From: Bradyrhizobium betae
Lineage (GTDB): Bacteria > Pseudomonadota > Alphaproteobacteria > Rhizobiales > Xanthobacteraceae
Direction: 5' to 3'
DNA length: 64,000 nt
Assembly: GCF_008932115.1 (NCBI RefSeq)
Contig: NZ_CP044543.1
Coordinates: forward strand, 4,284,501-4,348,500
Shown: positions 10,032 to 18,314 of the stretch, piece after piece
How positions within the stretch are numbered: position 1 is the stretch's first letter
Layout of the letters: every line of letters starts with the position of its first letter
Made by a program: the position numbers and the translations under genes
Notes under the pieces: model-generated
What the model saw: only the letters and a program-made list of their open reading frames with translations
Database searches by the model: none
What the model was told of the DNA's origin: nothing

Positions 10032-10328
10032 GTCTGAAATCCGTCTGAAATGAGGCGCTTGGCGGCGGTGCGGGCCGCATGGGAGGAGCCTGGCGGCCAC
10101 GAGAGGTCGGGCTGAAATAGCACCTCGGTTCCGGGAGTCCAAGGCAATCAAACGTCGGTTTGGCCGTAAAAGTTGCTTAGCAGTGCATAGTTTCGCGGCG
10201 GCGTTGCGCTCCGCTAGCTTGCCACGTAAATTTCTGCTTCTAACCGCTTGCCGAACCGAGTCTTTTGCCGGACGGCAAGCTCCAAGGTAAACGCCTCCGG
10301 ATAGGCCACAGGTTCCGCCGCTGACTGC

Positions 10329-10649
10329 ATGAACGATCGCGTGTCCAACAGCTCTGCCATGACGGAGTCCTCCGCCGTCGAGATCGAGATCGCGACCCGC
10401 AGGCTCACGGCGGCGCTCGACGCGCTCGAAAGCGCGGTGGAGCGGCGACGTGATGCCGATCGCGACGAGAACGAGCTTGCGGCGCGGATCCAGGCGCTGG
10501 GCGCGGATCGCTCGCGGCTGGCCGACGAGCTCGACGGCGCGCTGGTGAAGGCGCGCAAGCTCGAGCGCACCAACCGCGAGATCTCCGACCGGCTGGATTC
10601 GGCAATCGTCACGATACGTTCGGTGCTCGATACCGGAGAGGATGGATGA
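10329..10649 (+). CDS. DUF4164 coiled-coil protein upstream of zapA
   Basis: This 106-residue, highly charged protein is almost wholly predicted coiled coil (heptad-like run from about residue 18 to 100, rich in Glu, Arg, Leu and Ala). It fits DUF4164, a family found directly before zapA in Bradyrhizobium-type genomes. Its stop overlaps the zapA ATG (ATGA), so the two are translationally coupled, and a role with ZapA at the FtsZ ring is a reasonable inference. A second in-frame ATG ([10 protein letters not shown], ten codons in) is a possible alternative start. Confidence 0.72.
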   Translation: MNDRVSNSSAMTESSAVEIEIATRRLTAALDALESAVERRRDADRDENELAARIQALGADRSRLADELDGALVKARKLERTNREISDRLDSAIVTIRSVLDTGEDG

Positions 10650-11029
10650 GCCACATCAACGTCACCATCAACGGCCGGCAATACCGCATGGCCTGCGAGG
10701 AGGGCCAGGAGGTGCGGCTGCTCAAGCTCGCCGAGAGCCTGGAGACGCGGATTCAGTCGCTGCGCGGAAAATTCGGCGAGATCGGCGACGCGCGCCTCAC
10801 CGTGATGGCCGCGCTGACTGTCTGCGACGAACTGGTCGATTCCGGCAACCGCATCCGCACCATGGAGCAGGAGCTGACCGAGCTCAGGGATTTCCGCAAC
10901 GCCGCCGTCGAGCGCGCCCGGTTGACCCAGACAGCCGTGGTGAACGCGCTGAACGCCGCTGCCGAGCGGATCGAGAAGTCGACCCAGGTCCTGAACCGGA
11001 CCGTCGGAGGCGGCATCGCGATCGGGTAG
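10646..11029 (+). CDS. zapA: Cell division protein ZapA
   Basis: ZapA (127 residues) is a small cytosolic protein that bundles FtsZ filaments at the division ring. The N-terminal part ([17 protein letters not shown], then [12 protein letters not shown]) is the typical ZapA globular domain and the second half is a long coiled coil. The start overlaps the previous stop by 4 bases. The following spacer contains a strongly structured RNA and then the formyl-THF ligase gene, the conserved zapA-6S RNA-fau order of many proteobacteria. Confidence 0.88.
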   Translation: MSHINVTINGRQYRMACEEGQEVRLLKLAESLETRIQSLRGKFGEIGDARLTVMAALTVCDELVDSGNRIRTMEQELTELRDFRNAAVERARLTQTAVVNALNAAAERIEKSTQVLNRTVGGGIAIG

Positions 11030-11036
11030 CGTCCAT

Positions 11037-11055
11037 CCTCCCCCTCCAGGGGAGG
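11037..11055 (+). terminator. Hairpin just after zapA
   Basis: A 7-bp GC-only stem (CCTCCCC/GGGGAGG) with a 5-base loop begins 8 bases after the zapA stop. It lacks a T tract, so it may be a weak terminator, an mRNA-stabilising hairpin or half of a REP-like repeat. Confidence 0.35.
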
Positions 11056-11159
11056 GTAAGACCCGTGAATGCCGCGCGAAGGCGGCCCCCGCTCGCCGGG
11101 CTGGCGATTCGTCAGCATCGTTGTTACATTGCGAAGGCGAGGCTGCGACGCGCGTCAGG

Positions 11160-11315
11160 AGCCATATATCCCCGGGGCCTTATCGATCCTTTAGGGAACT
11201 GTCCCTGGCCGGGCCCGTGGGCCCGGACATATGGTGCCCACCTACTTTCGTAGGGAACTCCGGGATCGAGTGCTTCAACGGCGTACGCGGCTTCGCACTC
11301 GGGCTTTCTGGAAAT
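11160..11315 (+). ncRNA. ssrS: Probable 6S RNA (ssrS)
   Basis: The zapA-fau spacer is where 6S RNA, the RNA-polymerase-binding regulator, is found in many proteobacteria. The region folds into nested helices: TCGATCC (11183-11189) pairs with GGATCGA (11263-11269); inside sit a perfect 8-bp hairpin CCGGGCCC/GGGCCCGG (11209-11226) and a CCTA/TAGG hairpin. A CGAGTGC/GCACTCG stem followed by GGGCTTTCT near 11267-11308 could end the transcript. An elongated imperfect rod with a large internal region is the 6S shape. Ends are approximate; identity rests on synteny and fold, not on a covariance-model match. Confidence 0.6.
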
Positions 11316-11368
11316 ACGTTCTCGTCTAATTGCGTCCACGACAACCGGCGGTCCATTTTACTCTCGGT

Positions 11369-11489
11369 GTCATGCCCCGCGCAGGCGGGGCATCCAGTAC
11401 GCCGCGGCGTCGAGGTTCAAGCACGGGCGTCTCTGGAATACTGGATCACCCGCCCCGGTGCGCAAGGGCGCACAAGGCGGGTGATGACG
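11369..11489. repeat. Intergenic palindromic repeat, GTCATGCCCCGC type
   Basis: It starts GTCATGCCCCGCGCAGGCGGGGCATCCAGTA-like and ends with CTGGATCACCCGC...GCGGGTGATGAC in inverse order, so the ends are mutually complementary (CATCCAGTA versus TACTGGATC; GTCATG versus TGATGAC). This is a REP-type element in the spacer between the 6S RNA candidate and fau, and it may end transcripts coming from the RNA gene. Confidence 0.7.
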
Positions 11490-11520
11490 GCAGACAGCTT
11501 CTGCCTCGGGACCAACGCGC

Positions 11521-12117
11521 ATGCCGAACTCCAAAGCCGAACTCCGCGCCAAAGCCCTGGCGGCGCGCGACGCGCTGAGCGAGAAGAAGCGCACCACTGC
11601 CGCCGCAAAGCTCGCCAAGCGCGGGCTGCCGTTCAAGCTGCTGCCGGGCAGCGTCGTCTCCGGCTATTCGCCGATCCGCAACGAGATCGATCCGATGCCG
11701 CTGCTGAAGCGGCTCGCGGAAGAGGGCGCGACGCTGGCGCTGCCTTGCGTCACCGCGCGCGGCCAGTCGCTGGTGTTCCGCATCTTCCATCCGAACGACC
11801 GGCTGATGATGGGCCCGCTCGGCATTCCCGAGCCGTCGCCGGCAGCAAGCGAAGTCATCCCCGACATCATGCTGACGCCGCTCGCGGCGTTCGATCGTCT
11901 CGGCCATCGCATCGGCTATGGCGCCGGGCATTACGATTTCACCTTCGCCCATTTGCGCAAGACCAAGCAGATCGTCGGCATCGGGCTTGCTTTTGCAGCG
12001 CAAGAGATCGAGGCCGTTCCGGCACTGGCCCACGACGTGGCGCTGGATTATGTGCTAACGGAATCGGACGTATTCGATTTCCGGAGTTCTGAAGTTGCGC
12101 ATTCTCTTCGTGGGTGA
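11521..12117 (+). CDS. fau: 5-formyltetrahydrofolate cyclo-ligase
   Basis: This 198-residue enzyme converts 5-formyl-THF to 5,10-methenyl-THF using ATP. Family features: SKAELRAKALAARDAL at the N-terminus, SGYSPIRNEIDPMPLL, PDIMLTPLAAFDRLGHRIGYGAGHYD (the nucleotide/folate loop, about residues 114-139) and GIGLAFAAQEI. Its 3' end overlaps the following phosphodiesterase gene by 23 bases, so translation is likely coupled. Position after zapA and the probable 6S RNA is conserved widely and supports the call. Confidence 0.92.
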   Translation: MPNSKAELRAKALAARDALSEKKRTTAAAKLAKRGLPFKLLPGSVVSGYSPIRNEIDPMPLLKRLAEEGATLALPCVTARGQSLVFRIFHPNDRLMMGPLGIPEPSPAASEVIPDIMLTPLAAFDRLGHRIGYGAGHYDFTFAHLRKTKQIVGIGLAFAAQEIEAVPALAHDVALDYVLTESDVFDFRSSEVAHSLRG

Positions 12118-12919
12118 TGTCGTCGGCCGCGCCGGGCGCGATGCCATCGCCGAATATCTGCCCGGCCTGGTCAAGGACTGGTCGCTCGATCTGGTCGTCG
12201 TCAACGGCGAGAATTCCGCCGGCGGCTTCGGCATCACCGAGACGATCTACAACGAATTCATCGAAGCCGGCGCCGACGCGGTGACGCTCGGCAATCATTC
12301 CTGGGACCAGCGCGAGGCGCTGGTGTTCATCGAGCGCGCCGAGCGCCTGGTGCGTCCCGCCAACTATCCGCGCGGCACGCCCGGCCGCGGCGCGGCCCTG
12401 GTCGAAACCAAGAACGGCAAGCATGCGCTCGTCGTCAACGCTTTGGGCCGCGTCTTCATGACCCCGTTCGACGATCCCTTCGCCGCGCTGGAGCGCGAGC
12501 TGGGGGCCTGTCCGCTCGGCGTTGCCGCCGATGCCATCGTCGTCGACTTCCATTGCGAGGCGAGCAGCGAGAAGCAGGGCATCGGCTTCTTCTGCGACGG
12601 CCGCGCCAGCCTCGTCGTCGGCACCCACACCCATGTGCCGACCGCCGACCACCAGATCCTGTCAGGCGGCACCGCCTACATGACCGATGCCGGCATGACA
12701 GGCGATTACGACTCCATCATCGGCATGCAGAAGGAAGAGCCGCTGCGCAGGTTTACGTCGGGGATTCCGTCGGGCCGTTTCGAGCCGGCGGCGGGCCCGG
12801 CGACGCTCAGCGGCGTCGCGGTGGAGACGGACGACGCGACGGGACTCGCGCTGCGGGTTGCGCCCGTGCGCGTGGGCGGCAGGTTGGAGCCGACGACGCC
12901 GAAATTCTGGCTGAGCTAG
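12095..12919 (+). CDS. YmdB-like metallophosphoesterase (TIGR00282 type)
   Basis: This 274-residue protein has the calcineurin-like metal motifs of the YmdB family: FVGDVVGRAGRD (residues 5-16), VVNGENSAGGFGI (about 35-47), TLGNHSWD (about 64-71), VDFHCEASSEKQ and GTHTHVPTADHQILSGGTAYMTDAGM. Family members hydrolyse 2',3'-cyclic mononucleotides or cyclic dinucleotides. The start is TTG at 12095, inside the end of fau; no ATG upstream fits. Length is standard. Confidence 0.87.
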   Translation: MRILFVGDVVGRAGRDAIAEYLPGLVKDWSLDLVVVNGENSAGGFGITETIYNEFIEAGADAVTLGNHSWDQREALVFIERAERLVRPANYPRGTPGRGAALVETKNGKHALVVNALGRVFMTPFDDPFAALERELGACPLGVAADAIVVDFHCEASSEKQGIGFFCDGRASLVVGTHTHVPTADHQILSGGTAYMTDAGMTGDYDSIIGMQKEEPLRRFTSGIPSGRFEPAAGPATLSGVAVETDDATGLALRVAPVRVGGRLEPTTPKFWLS

Positions 12920-12991
12920 CGCGCCAAGTACAGCAGTCTCGAAACGCTCTTGGGCTTTTTCTTAGGATGATCTTGATCAGGTTTCTTCGGC

Positions 12992-13645
12992 ATGGTCGCA
13001 ATACCCGGAAAGCACAGGTTCGAAAACACTCACCGACTTCACTCTCGCATCAACACCATATGCGTTACGTTGTCCGCCGTAGCAATCTCTGCCCACTACC
13101 TTTGGTTTGGCGAAGCCAAGTTCCCTCCGGGAAAGGGTGGTGATCTCTATTGTCGTCGTGTTCCCGCAGCGCTGCGATATCCAATCTCTGGGGCGCTTGA
13201 AATGGCATTAGCGGATCAGGTGCCGCTATCGATAGATATAGAGTTCATTGCCCTTACAGATACTGCGCAGCTAAAGCCCGGCCCTGAAGTTCCAGCGCGA
13301 GAAACGAAAGATGGGTTGGCAAGCATCTATATCTCGATTCTCGCGCCAATCTTCGTTCAGTTCTTTGAGAGCTACAACGATTGGCTCTATCAAAAGCACA
13401 AGCATCCGGACAACTGGCCTGAAGTATGGCGGTTTGGGCGCATCGTTCGAAACGCCATCGCACATGGTGGAAAGATAGACGTTAGACAAAAAGAGGCGCC
13501 CGCCAGTTGGCGGGGGCTGTCGTATTCGGCAGCGGACAACGGAAGAGACATCGTCAGCCGCGTCGGAGATCTCGCTACTGGTGACGTATTCACCCTCATG
13601 ATCGAGATGAGCGAGGAGCTTGATAATCAGGGTTGCTTAGCCTGA
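12992..13645 (+). CDS. Hypothetical protein with HEPN-like RxxxxH motif
   Basis: This 217-residue product is not a recognised named family. An RNAIAH motif (Arg153, His158) fits the R-X4-6-H signature of HEPN ribonuclease/nucleotide-binding folds, and the flanking helices (FVQFFESYNDWLYQ before, then a basic KIDVRQKE) are compatible. The first about 70 residues are less protein-like, and translation may really start at MALADQ (13202). Base composition is visibly less GC-rich than the neighbours, with many AT-ending codons, suggesting recent acquisition. No antitoxin partner (MNT, ParD-like) lies beside it. HEPN assignment is an inference from one motif. Confidence 0.55.
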   Translation: MVAIPGKHRFENTHRLHSRINTICVTLSAVAISAHYLWFGEAKFPPGKGGDLYCRRVPAALRYPISGALEMALADQVPLSIDIEFIALTDTAQLKPGPEVPARETKDGLASIYISILAPIFVQFFESYNDWLYQKHKHPDNWPEVWRFGRIVRNAIAHGGKIDVRQKEAPASWRGLSYSAADNGRDIVSRVGDLATGDVFTLMIEMSEELDNQGCLA

Positions 13646-13693
13646 AACACCGCCCGGTAGATTGTAGCAAGCCCTCGTGCATCAATCTCGCCA

Positions 13694-15037
13694 TCACTCC
13701 GCCGTCTGCCCCCGCAACTCCGCCACATCCTTCGCCGTCAGCTTCGATCCCTTCGCCCCAAACCGCGCCGTGACGTAGTTCGCTACCGCCGCGATCTCGT
13801 CGTCGGTATACGCCTTGCCGAACGCCGGCATCGACAACGCACCGTCCGGCGTATGCCGCTTGGTGCCTGACAGCACGATCTGCGCGACGTTGGTGGCGGC
13901 GGGGTCGTTGACGGCCCAGGTGCCGGTCAGCGTTGCCATCGGCGACACCGGGCTCTCGCCGCTCCAGCCGTGGCAGCTGGCGCAGGCGCTGGCGAACACC
14001 TGCTTGCCGCGGGCATCGGCCGTCACACCCTCCTTGTGAGAGGCCGGCGCGACCGGCGCCGTGGTGGCGGGCAGGTCGGGCGAGGGCTGCGGCGGCACGC
14101 TGCGCAAATACGCAACGATGCTGCTGATGTCCTCGGGGGCGAACTGGCTGAAGCTGTGGTCGACGGCTTCACCCATTGGACCCGAGGCCGAGCCGTGTCC
14201 GGGTGCGTGGCCGAGCGACAGATACGAGATCAGATCCTCGTCGCGCCAGTTGCCGAGGCCGGTTGCCTTGTCGGAGGAGATGTTGAAGGCGCGCCAGCCG
14301 GCCGTGATGGCACCCGCGAACTTCTTGCGGTTGTCCAGCGCGAAGCCGAGATTGCGCGGGGTGTGGCACTCGCCGCAATGCGCCAGCGCTTCCGCCAGAT
14401 ACGCCCCGCGATTCCATTCCGGGCTCTTCGAAGTATCCGGCGCAAAGCGCGTGTCGGGATTGAACACGGCCGACCAGACGATCATCGCCCAGCGCTGGTT
14501 GAACGGGAACGACAGCGTATTCTCTGGCGCCCTGGCGCGCACGGCCGGCAGGCTGAACAGATAGGCCTTCACCGCCAGCGCGTCGTCGTCGGTCATGAAG
14601 GTGTAGGACGTGTACGGCATCGCCGGATACAGCCGCGCGCCGTCACGGCGCTTGCCGTGCTGGACCGCGTTCAGGAAATCCTGGTCGCTGTAATTGCCGA
14701 TGCCGGTGTCCTTGTCCGGCGTGATGTTGGTCGAATAGAGCGTGCCGAACGGCAGCTTGAAGGCGAGCCCGCCGGAATAGTCCTTCTCGCCGGGCTTGGT
14801 GTGGCAGACCATGCAGTCCGCCGCCTTGGCGAGATACTCGCCGCGCTCGACGATGTCAGCTTTCTCCAGCTTGGCGGGCACGCCGGTGGGCTTGCCCGCG
14901 CGGTAATCGGCCAGCGCCACCTTCGTGCCGCCGGAAAAGTCGAGCGGGCCGGGCCCGCGGATGATCCAGACGCCAAGCGCCACGGCGACGATGGCGATCA
15001 CGATCAGGCTTCCGAGGATACGCATCTTGCCGCTCAT
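13694..15037 (-). CDS. Tri-haem cytochrome c subunit of a molybdenum hydroxylase
   Basis: This 447-residue protein has one N-terminal membrane segment (about residues 7-26) and three c-type haem sites, CMVCH (75-79), CGECH (221-225) and CASCH (352-356), each in a cytochrome c domain with distal Met candidates. This is the architecture of cytochrome subunits of alcohol/aldehyde dehydrogenases that pass electrons to the respiratory chain. Its ATG overlaps the stop of the molybdopterin subunit (ATGA), so it is the electron acceptor of that enzyme. Anchored to the inner membrane and facing the periplasm. Confidence 0.88.
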   Translation of the reverse strand: MSGKMRILGSLIVIAIVAVALGVWIIRGPGPLDFSGGTKVALADYRAGKPTGVPAKLEKADIVERGEYLAKAADCMVCHTKPGEKDYSGGLAFKLPFGTLYSTNITPDKDTGIGNYSDQDFLNAVQHGKRRDGARLYPAMPYTSYTFMTDDDALAVKAYLFSLPAVRARAPENTLSFPFNQRWAMIVWSAVFNPDTRFAPDTSKSPEWNRGAYLAEALAHCGECHTPRNLGFALDNRKKFAGAITAGWRAFNISSDKATGLGNWRDEDLISYLSLGHAPGHGSASGPMGEAVDHSFSQFAPEDISSIVAYLRSVPPQPSPDLPATTAPVAPASHKEGVTADARGKQVFASACASCHGWSGESPVSPMATLTGTWAVNDPAATNVAQIVLSGTKRHTPDGALSMPAFGKAYTDDEIAAVANYVTARFGAKGSKLTAKDVAELRGQTAE

Positions 15038-17202
15038 GCCTTTTTCCCCGCAGCCAGCAGTTTCCGATCGATCGGCAGGCGCCGCAGCGCCACGCCGGTT
15101 GCAGCGTAGATCGCGTTGCGCAGCGCCGGCGGTCCGGCGGTCGTGCCGGTCTCGCCGATTCCGCCGGGTGCCTCGCCGCTCCTGACGAGGTGAACCTCGA
15201 TCTTCGGCGTCTGGTTGATCCGCAGCATCCGGTAGTCATTGAAGTTGGATTGCTGGACGCGCCCTTTCTCGATGGTGATCTCGCCATAGAGCGCGGCGGT
15301 CAGGCCGAAGATCAGCCCGCCCTCGACCTGGGCCACGATCGTGTCAGGGTTGACGGCGATGCCGGTATCCACCACCGAGGTCGCACGGCGGAGATTGATC
15401 TCGCCCTGCTCGTCGACCTCCGCTTCCACGACGGTGGCGATGAAGCTCCCGAACGACGGCTGCAGGCACACCCCGCGTCCGACGCGTGCCGGCAGGGGGT
15501 GACCCCAATTGGCTTTCTCAGCCGCGATATTGAGAACGGTGAGGAAGCGCGGCTGATTGGCCAGCATGCCCCGGCGAAACTCGACCGGGTCCTTGCCCGC
15601 CTTGCGCGCCAGTTCGTCGATGAAGCATTCGACCGCAAACACGTTGTTGTTCGGACCGACCCCGCGCCAGAACCCCGTTGGTATCGCCGGCGGTTCGGCC
15701 CTGACATATTCGACGTGGACATTCGGGATGTCGTAGGGCACGTCGGTGGCGCTGTCGATCGCGTCGATATCGATGCCCTTCTGGAACGCCGGCGGCAGCC
15801 AGCGCGCGATGATCGCGGCGCCCGCGATCTTGTATTTCCAGCTGGCGATCTTGCCGCCCGACAAGGTCGCCGCGATCGTGTCGCGATAGACCGGTCGATA
15901 GACATCGTGCTGGATGTCCTCCTCGCGGGTCCACACCACCTTGACCGGCCCGTCCACCTGCTTGGCGATGCGAACCGCCGTGACCACCATGTCGGGCTCG
16001 AGCTTGCGGCCGAAGCCGCCACCGAGCAGATGCTGGTTGACGGTCACCTTCTCGACCGGAAGTCCGGCCGCCTTCGCCGCCTCCGATTGTACGCGCGCCA
16101 TGATCTGCGTGCCGGTCCAGATCTCGCAGGAATCGGGCTTGCAATGCACCATGGCGTTCAACGGTTCCATCGTTGCGTGGGCGAGAAACGGCAGCTCGAA
16201 CGACGCCTCATATTTTTCGCCGGCCGCGAGGCCCTTGGCGATGTCGCCGGTGGACTTGGCGACCACGCCGTCCTTTGCGCTGGCAGCGCGCAGATCGTCC
16301 CAGATCGCTTTCGAATTGATCTTCGCGTTCGGTCCCTCGTTCCACGCGATGTCGAGCGCATCCAGGCCCTTCTTCGCCGCCCACATGTGATCGCCGACAA
16401 CCGCGACGAGATCGTCGAGCACGACGATCTGCCGCACGCCCGGAATTGTCTTCGCAGCGCGGTCATCGACCTTGCCGACCTTGCCGCCGAACACCGGGCA
16501 CTGCGCCAGCGTCGCGAACTTCATGTTCGGCACGATGGCGTCGATGCCGTAGACGGCCTTGCCGTTGACCTTGTCGGGGGTGTCGAGCCGCTTGAACGGC
16601 TGGCCGATGTAAACGAAATCCTTGGGGTCCTTGAGTGCGGGGGTCTTGGGCGGCGTCTGGCTGCTTGCGGCCGCCGCCAGCGCGCCATAGGCGAGCGTCC
16701 GGCCGCTGTTCTTGTGCGTCACCACACCCTTGGATGTCGTGCAACTGGCGGGATCGACATTCCATTGCGCGGCCGCGGCCTGCACCAGCATGGCGCGCGC
16801 GCTGGCGCCGGCCTCGCGCAGCGGCTTCCAGAACGCCCGCACCGATGTGGAGCCGCCGGTCGCCTGGATGATGAAGATCGGATTGCCGTACAGCTTCTCG
16901 TTGGCAGGCGCGTGCAGCAGCTGGACTTTCGACCAGTCGGCGTCGAGCTCTTCCGCCAGGATCATCGAGACCGCGGTGTAGATTCCCTGTCCCATCTCGA
17001 CTTGCGGCATCACCAGCGTGGTCACGCCTTCTCCGTCGATCCGGATGAACGCGTTGGGCGCGAACTTGCCGTCGGTCTTGTCTTCCGGCTGCACCGGCTC
17101 GTTGATTGCGGCGCGCAGCGGCAGGTGAAAGGCGAGCAGGAATCCGGTGGTGAGGCCACCGGTCAGCAGCGTGCGGCGGGAGACATTGTCGATTGCATTC
17201 AT
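15034..17202 (-). CDS. Molybdopterin-binding subunit, xanthine dehydrogenase/IorB family
   Basis: This about 722-residue protein resembles the large subunit of isoquinoline 1-oxidoreductase-type molybdenum hydroxylases. A Tat-type signal is seen (SRRTLLTGG at about residues 8-16, then a hydrophobic core), so the enzyme is exported folded. Moco-site motifs include [16 protein letters not shown] in the middle, [17 protein letters not shown], and [18 protein letters not shown] near the C-terminus, whose GETG contains the usual catalytic Glu. A GTG at 17214 in frame overlaps the previous stop and is an alternative start; the ATG at 17202 follows a GAGATC stretch. Substrate is unknown: aldehydes or N-heterocycles are typical. 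No Moco-sulphuration chaperone (XdhC) is in the window. Confidence 0.88.
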   Translation of the reverse strand: MNAIDNVSRRTLLTGGLTTGFLLAFHLPLRAAINEPVQPEDKTDGKFAPNAFIRIDGEGVTTLVMPQVEMGQGIYTAVSMILAEELDADWSKVQLLHAPANEKLYGNPIFIIQATGGSTSVRAFWKPLREAGASARAMLVQAAAAQWNVDPASCTTSKGVVTHKNSGRTLAYGALAAAASSQTPPKTPALKDPKDFVYIGQPFKRLDTPDKVNGKAVYGIDAIVPNMKFATLAQCPVFGGKVGKVDDRAAKTIPGVRQIVVLDDLVAVVGDHMWAAKKGLDALDIAWNEGPNAKINSKAIWDDLRAASAKDGVVAKSTGDIAKGLAAGEKYEASFELPFLAHATMEPLNAMVHCKPDSCEIWTGTQIMARVQSEAAKAAGLPVEKVTVNQHLLGGGFGRKLEPDMVVTAVRIAKQVDGPVKVVWTREEDIQHDVYRPVYRDTIAATLSGGKIASWKYKIAGAAIIARWLPPAFQKGIDIDAIDSATDVPYDIPNVHVEYVRAEPPAIPTGFWRGVGPNNNVFAVECFIDELARKAGKDPVEFRRGMLANQPRFLTVLNIAAEKANWGHPLPARVGRGVCLQPSFGSFIATVVEAEVDEQGEINLRRATSVVDTGIAVNPDTIVAQVEGGLIFGLTAALYGEITIEKGRVQQSNFNDYRMLRINQTPKIEVHLVRSGEAPGGIGETGTTAGPPALRNAIYAATGVALRRLPIDRKLLAAGKKA

Positions 17203-17210
17203 GGCTGATC

Positions 17211-17675
17211 TCACGACTGCTTGCCGTTGGCGGCGTGCTTGATGGCCTCGCGGATGCGGACATAGGTGCCGCAGCGGCAGATGTTGCCGGCCATTGCGGC
17301 GTCGATGTCGGAATCGTCAGGGTTGGGCGTTGCCGCCAGCAGCGCGGCCGCCGACATGATCTGGCCGGGCTGGCAGTAACCGCACTGGACCACTTCGGCT
17401 TCTAACCAGGCCTTCTGCACCTTCGCGCCCGCGGGCGTGGTGCCGATATGCTCGATGGTGGTGATGGCGCGGTTCGCGACCGCACTCACCGGCAGCACGC
17501 AGGAGCGCACCGCCTTGCCATCGACATGCACCGTGCAGGCGCCGCATTGCGCGATGCCGCAGCCGAACTTGGTGCCGGTCATTCCGAGGATGTCGCGCAG
17601 CACCCACAGCAGCGGCATGTCGGGTGGCGCGTCGAAAGTCTTCTGTTCGCCGTTGACGGTGAGTGTCGTTGCCAT
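17211..17675 (-). CDS. (2Fe-2S) subunit of molybdenum hydroxylase (IorA-like)
   Basis: This 154-residue subunit contains both [2Fe-2S] clusters of the family: the plant-ferredoxin type motif [16 protein letters not shown] with a further Cys at SCVLP, and the C-terminal [10 protein letters not shown] plus CRCGTY cluster. It relays electrons from Moco to the cytochrome. The start MATTLTVNG (17675) is favoured because AAGGGG lies 7 bases upstream; two codons earlier another ATG sits too close to that site. It is first in a three-gene operon with the molybdopterin and cytochrome subunits. Confidence 0.9.
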   Translation of the reverse strand: MATTLTVNGEQKTFDAPPDMPLLWVLRDILGMTGTKFGCGIAQCGACTVHVDGKAVRSCVLPVSAVANRAITTIEHIGTTPAGAKVQKAWLEAEVVQCGYCQPGQIMSAAALLAATPNPDDSDIDAAMAGNICRCGTYVRIREAIKHAANGKQS

Positions 17676-18004
17676 ATGCATCCCCTTGCTCGACGATCGC
17701 TTACGGCGACCGGGTCGGCGAATTCGCGCGACCATAATCATACCGATGCGAAACGATGAAGCATCGAATTTCCTGGCAATGCATATTTGCGCGGCCGCGA
17801 CGTCAGGCCATGACGTTCACGAATTTGTGCGGCGATCGCTGCGGGAAATTTGGGCTAATTGATATGATAATCGTCATTTTTTGACGCGTTTTCGCCGCGC
17901 GCGCCGTCGATCGCCGCAGATGATCGTGCGAATACGCAAAACCATGCGATGACGAAAGTCGTGCGATTGGGAAAGTCAGGCGGCGGCGCGTCCACATTGT
18001 TGTG
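17676..18004. other. Intergenic region upstream of the molybdenum hydroxylase operon
   Basis: No supported gene. The stretch is AT-richer than its surroundings around 17740-17880 and should hold the promoter of the minus-strand operon. A small palindrome CGTCA...TGACG around a T run is near 17870. No clear -35/-10 pair was identified. Confidence 0.4.
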
Positions 18005-18158
18005 CCCTCTCCCCTTGTGGGAGAGGGCGGCGACGCCGGCAGACACGAGCGCGTTGGGGTGAGGGGTTCTCTCCGCCACACGTCTCTCGCAGTTAAGCTA
18101 GCGGATAGATACCCCTCATCCGGCGCTTCGCGCCACCTTCTCCCACAAGGGGAGAAGG
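18005..18158. repeat. Intergenic palindromic repeat (REP-like), family A
   Basis: It opens with the hairpin GCCCTCTCCCC-TTGTG-GGAGAGGGC (18005-18029) and ends with CACCTTCTCCCACAAGGGGAGAAGG. The core contains TACCCCTCATCCGGCGCTTC, which is also present in the element at 28957-29111, so the two are clearly related copies; the element at 4214-4361 is a more distant member. Confidence 0.85.
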
Positions 18159-18172
18159 AAGTGGAGGAATCG

Positions 18173-18297
18173 TGGGGTGGGCAAAGGCGCACTTGCGCCG
18201 TGCCCACGTCTTTGCATCAAGTAGGCAAAGACGTGGGCACACTTCCGCCTTCGCTCTTCGAGCTACGGCGGACAAGTTGCTTTGCCCACCCTACGGC
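18173..18297. repeat. Intergenic palindromic repeat, GGGTGGGCAAAG type
   Basis: GGGGTGGGCAAAGGCGCA at the left end is complementary to TTGCTTTGCCCACCCTACGGC at the right end. An inner perfect stem is formed by TGCCCACGTCTTTGC and GCAAAGACGTGGGCA. It directly follows the family A repeat, so two different repeat families stand side by side downstream of the DSD1-type gene. Confidence 0.75.
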
Positions 18298-18314
18298 ACT
18301 GCGCCGTGAGTATG

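Noticed and set aside
12916..12993. 25-residue Lys/Pro-rich minus-strand frame between the YmdB-like gene and the HEPN-like gene
   Set aside because: Protein-like but very short, without a ribosome-binding site, and overlapping the start of the next gene; not supportable.
15190..17208. Long plus-strand frame (672 codons) opposite the molybdopterin subunit
   Set aside because: It is an antisense shadow produced by high-GC codon bias; the product is rich in Arg, Asp, His and Val with no family features, while the minus strand encodes a complete known enzyme.
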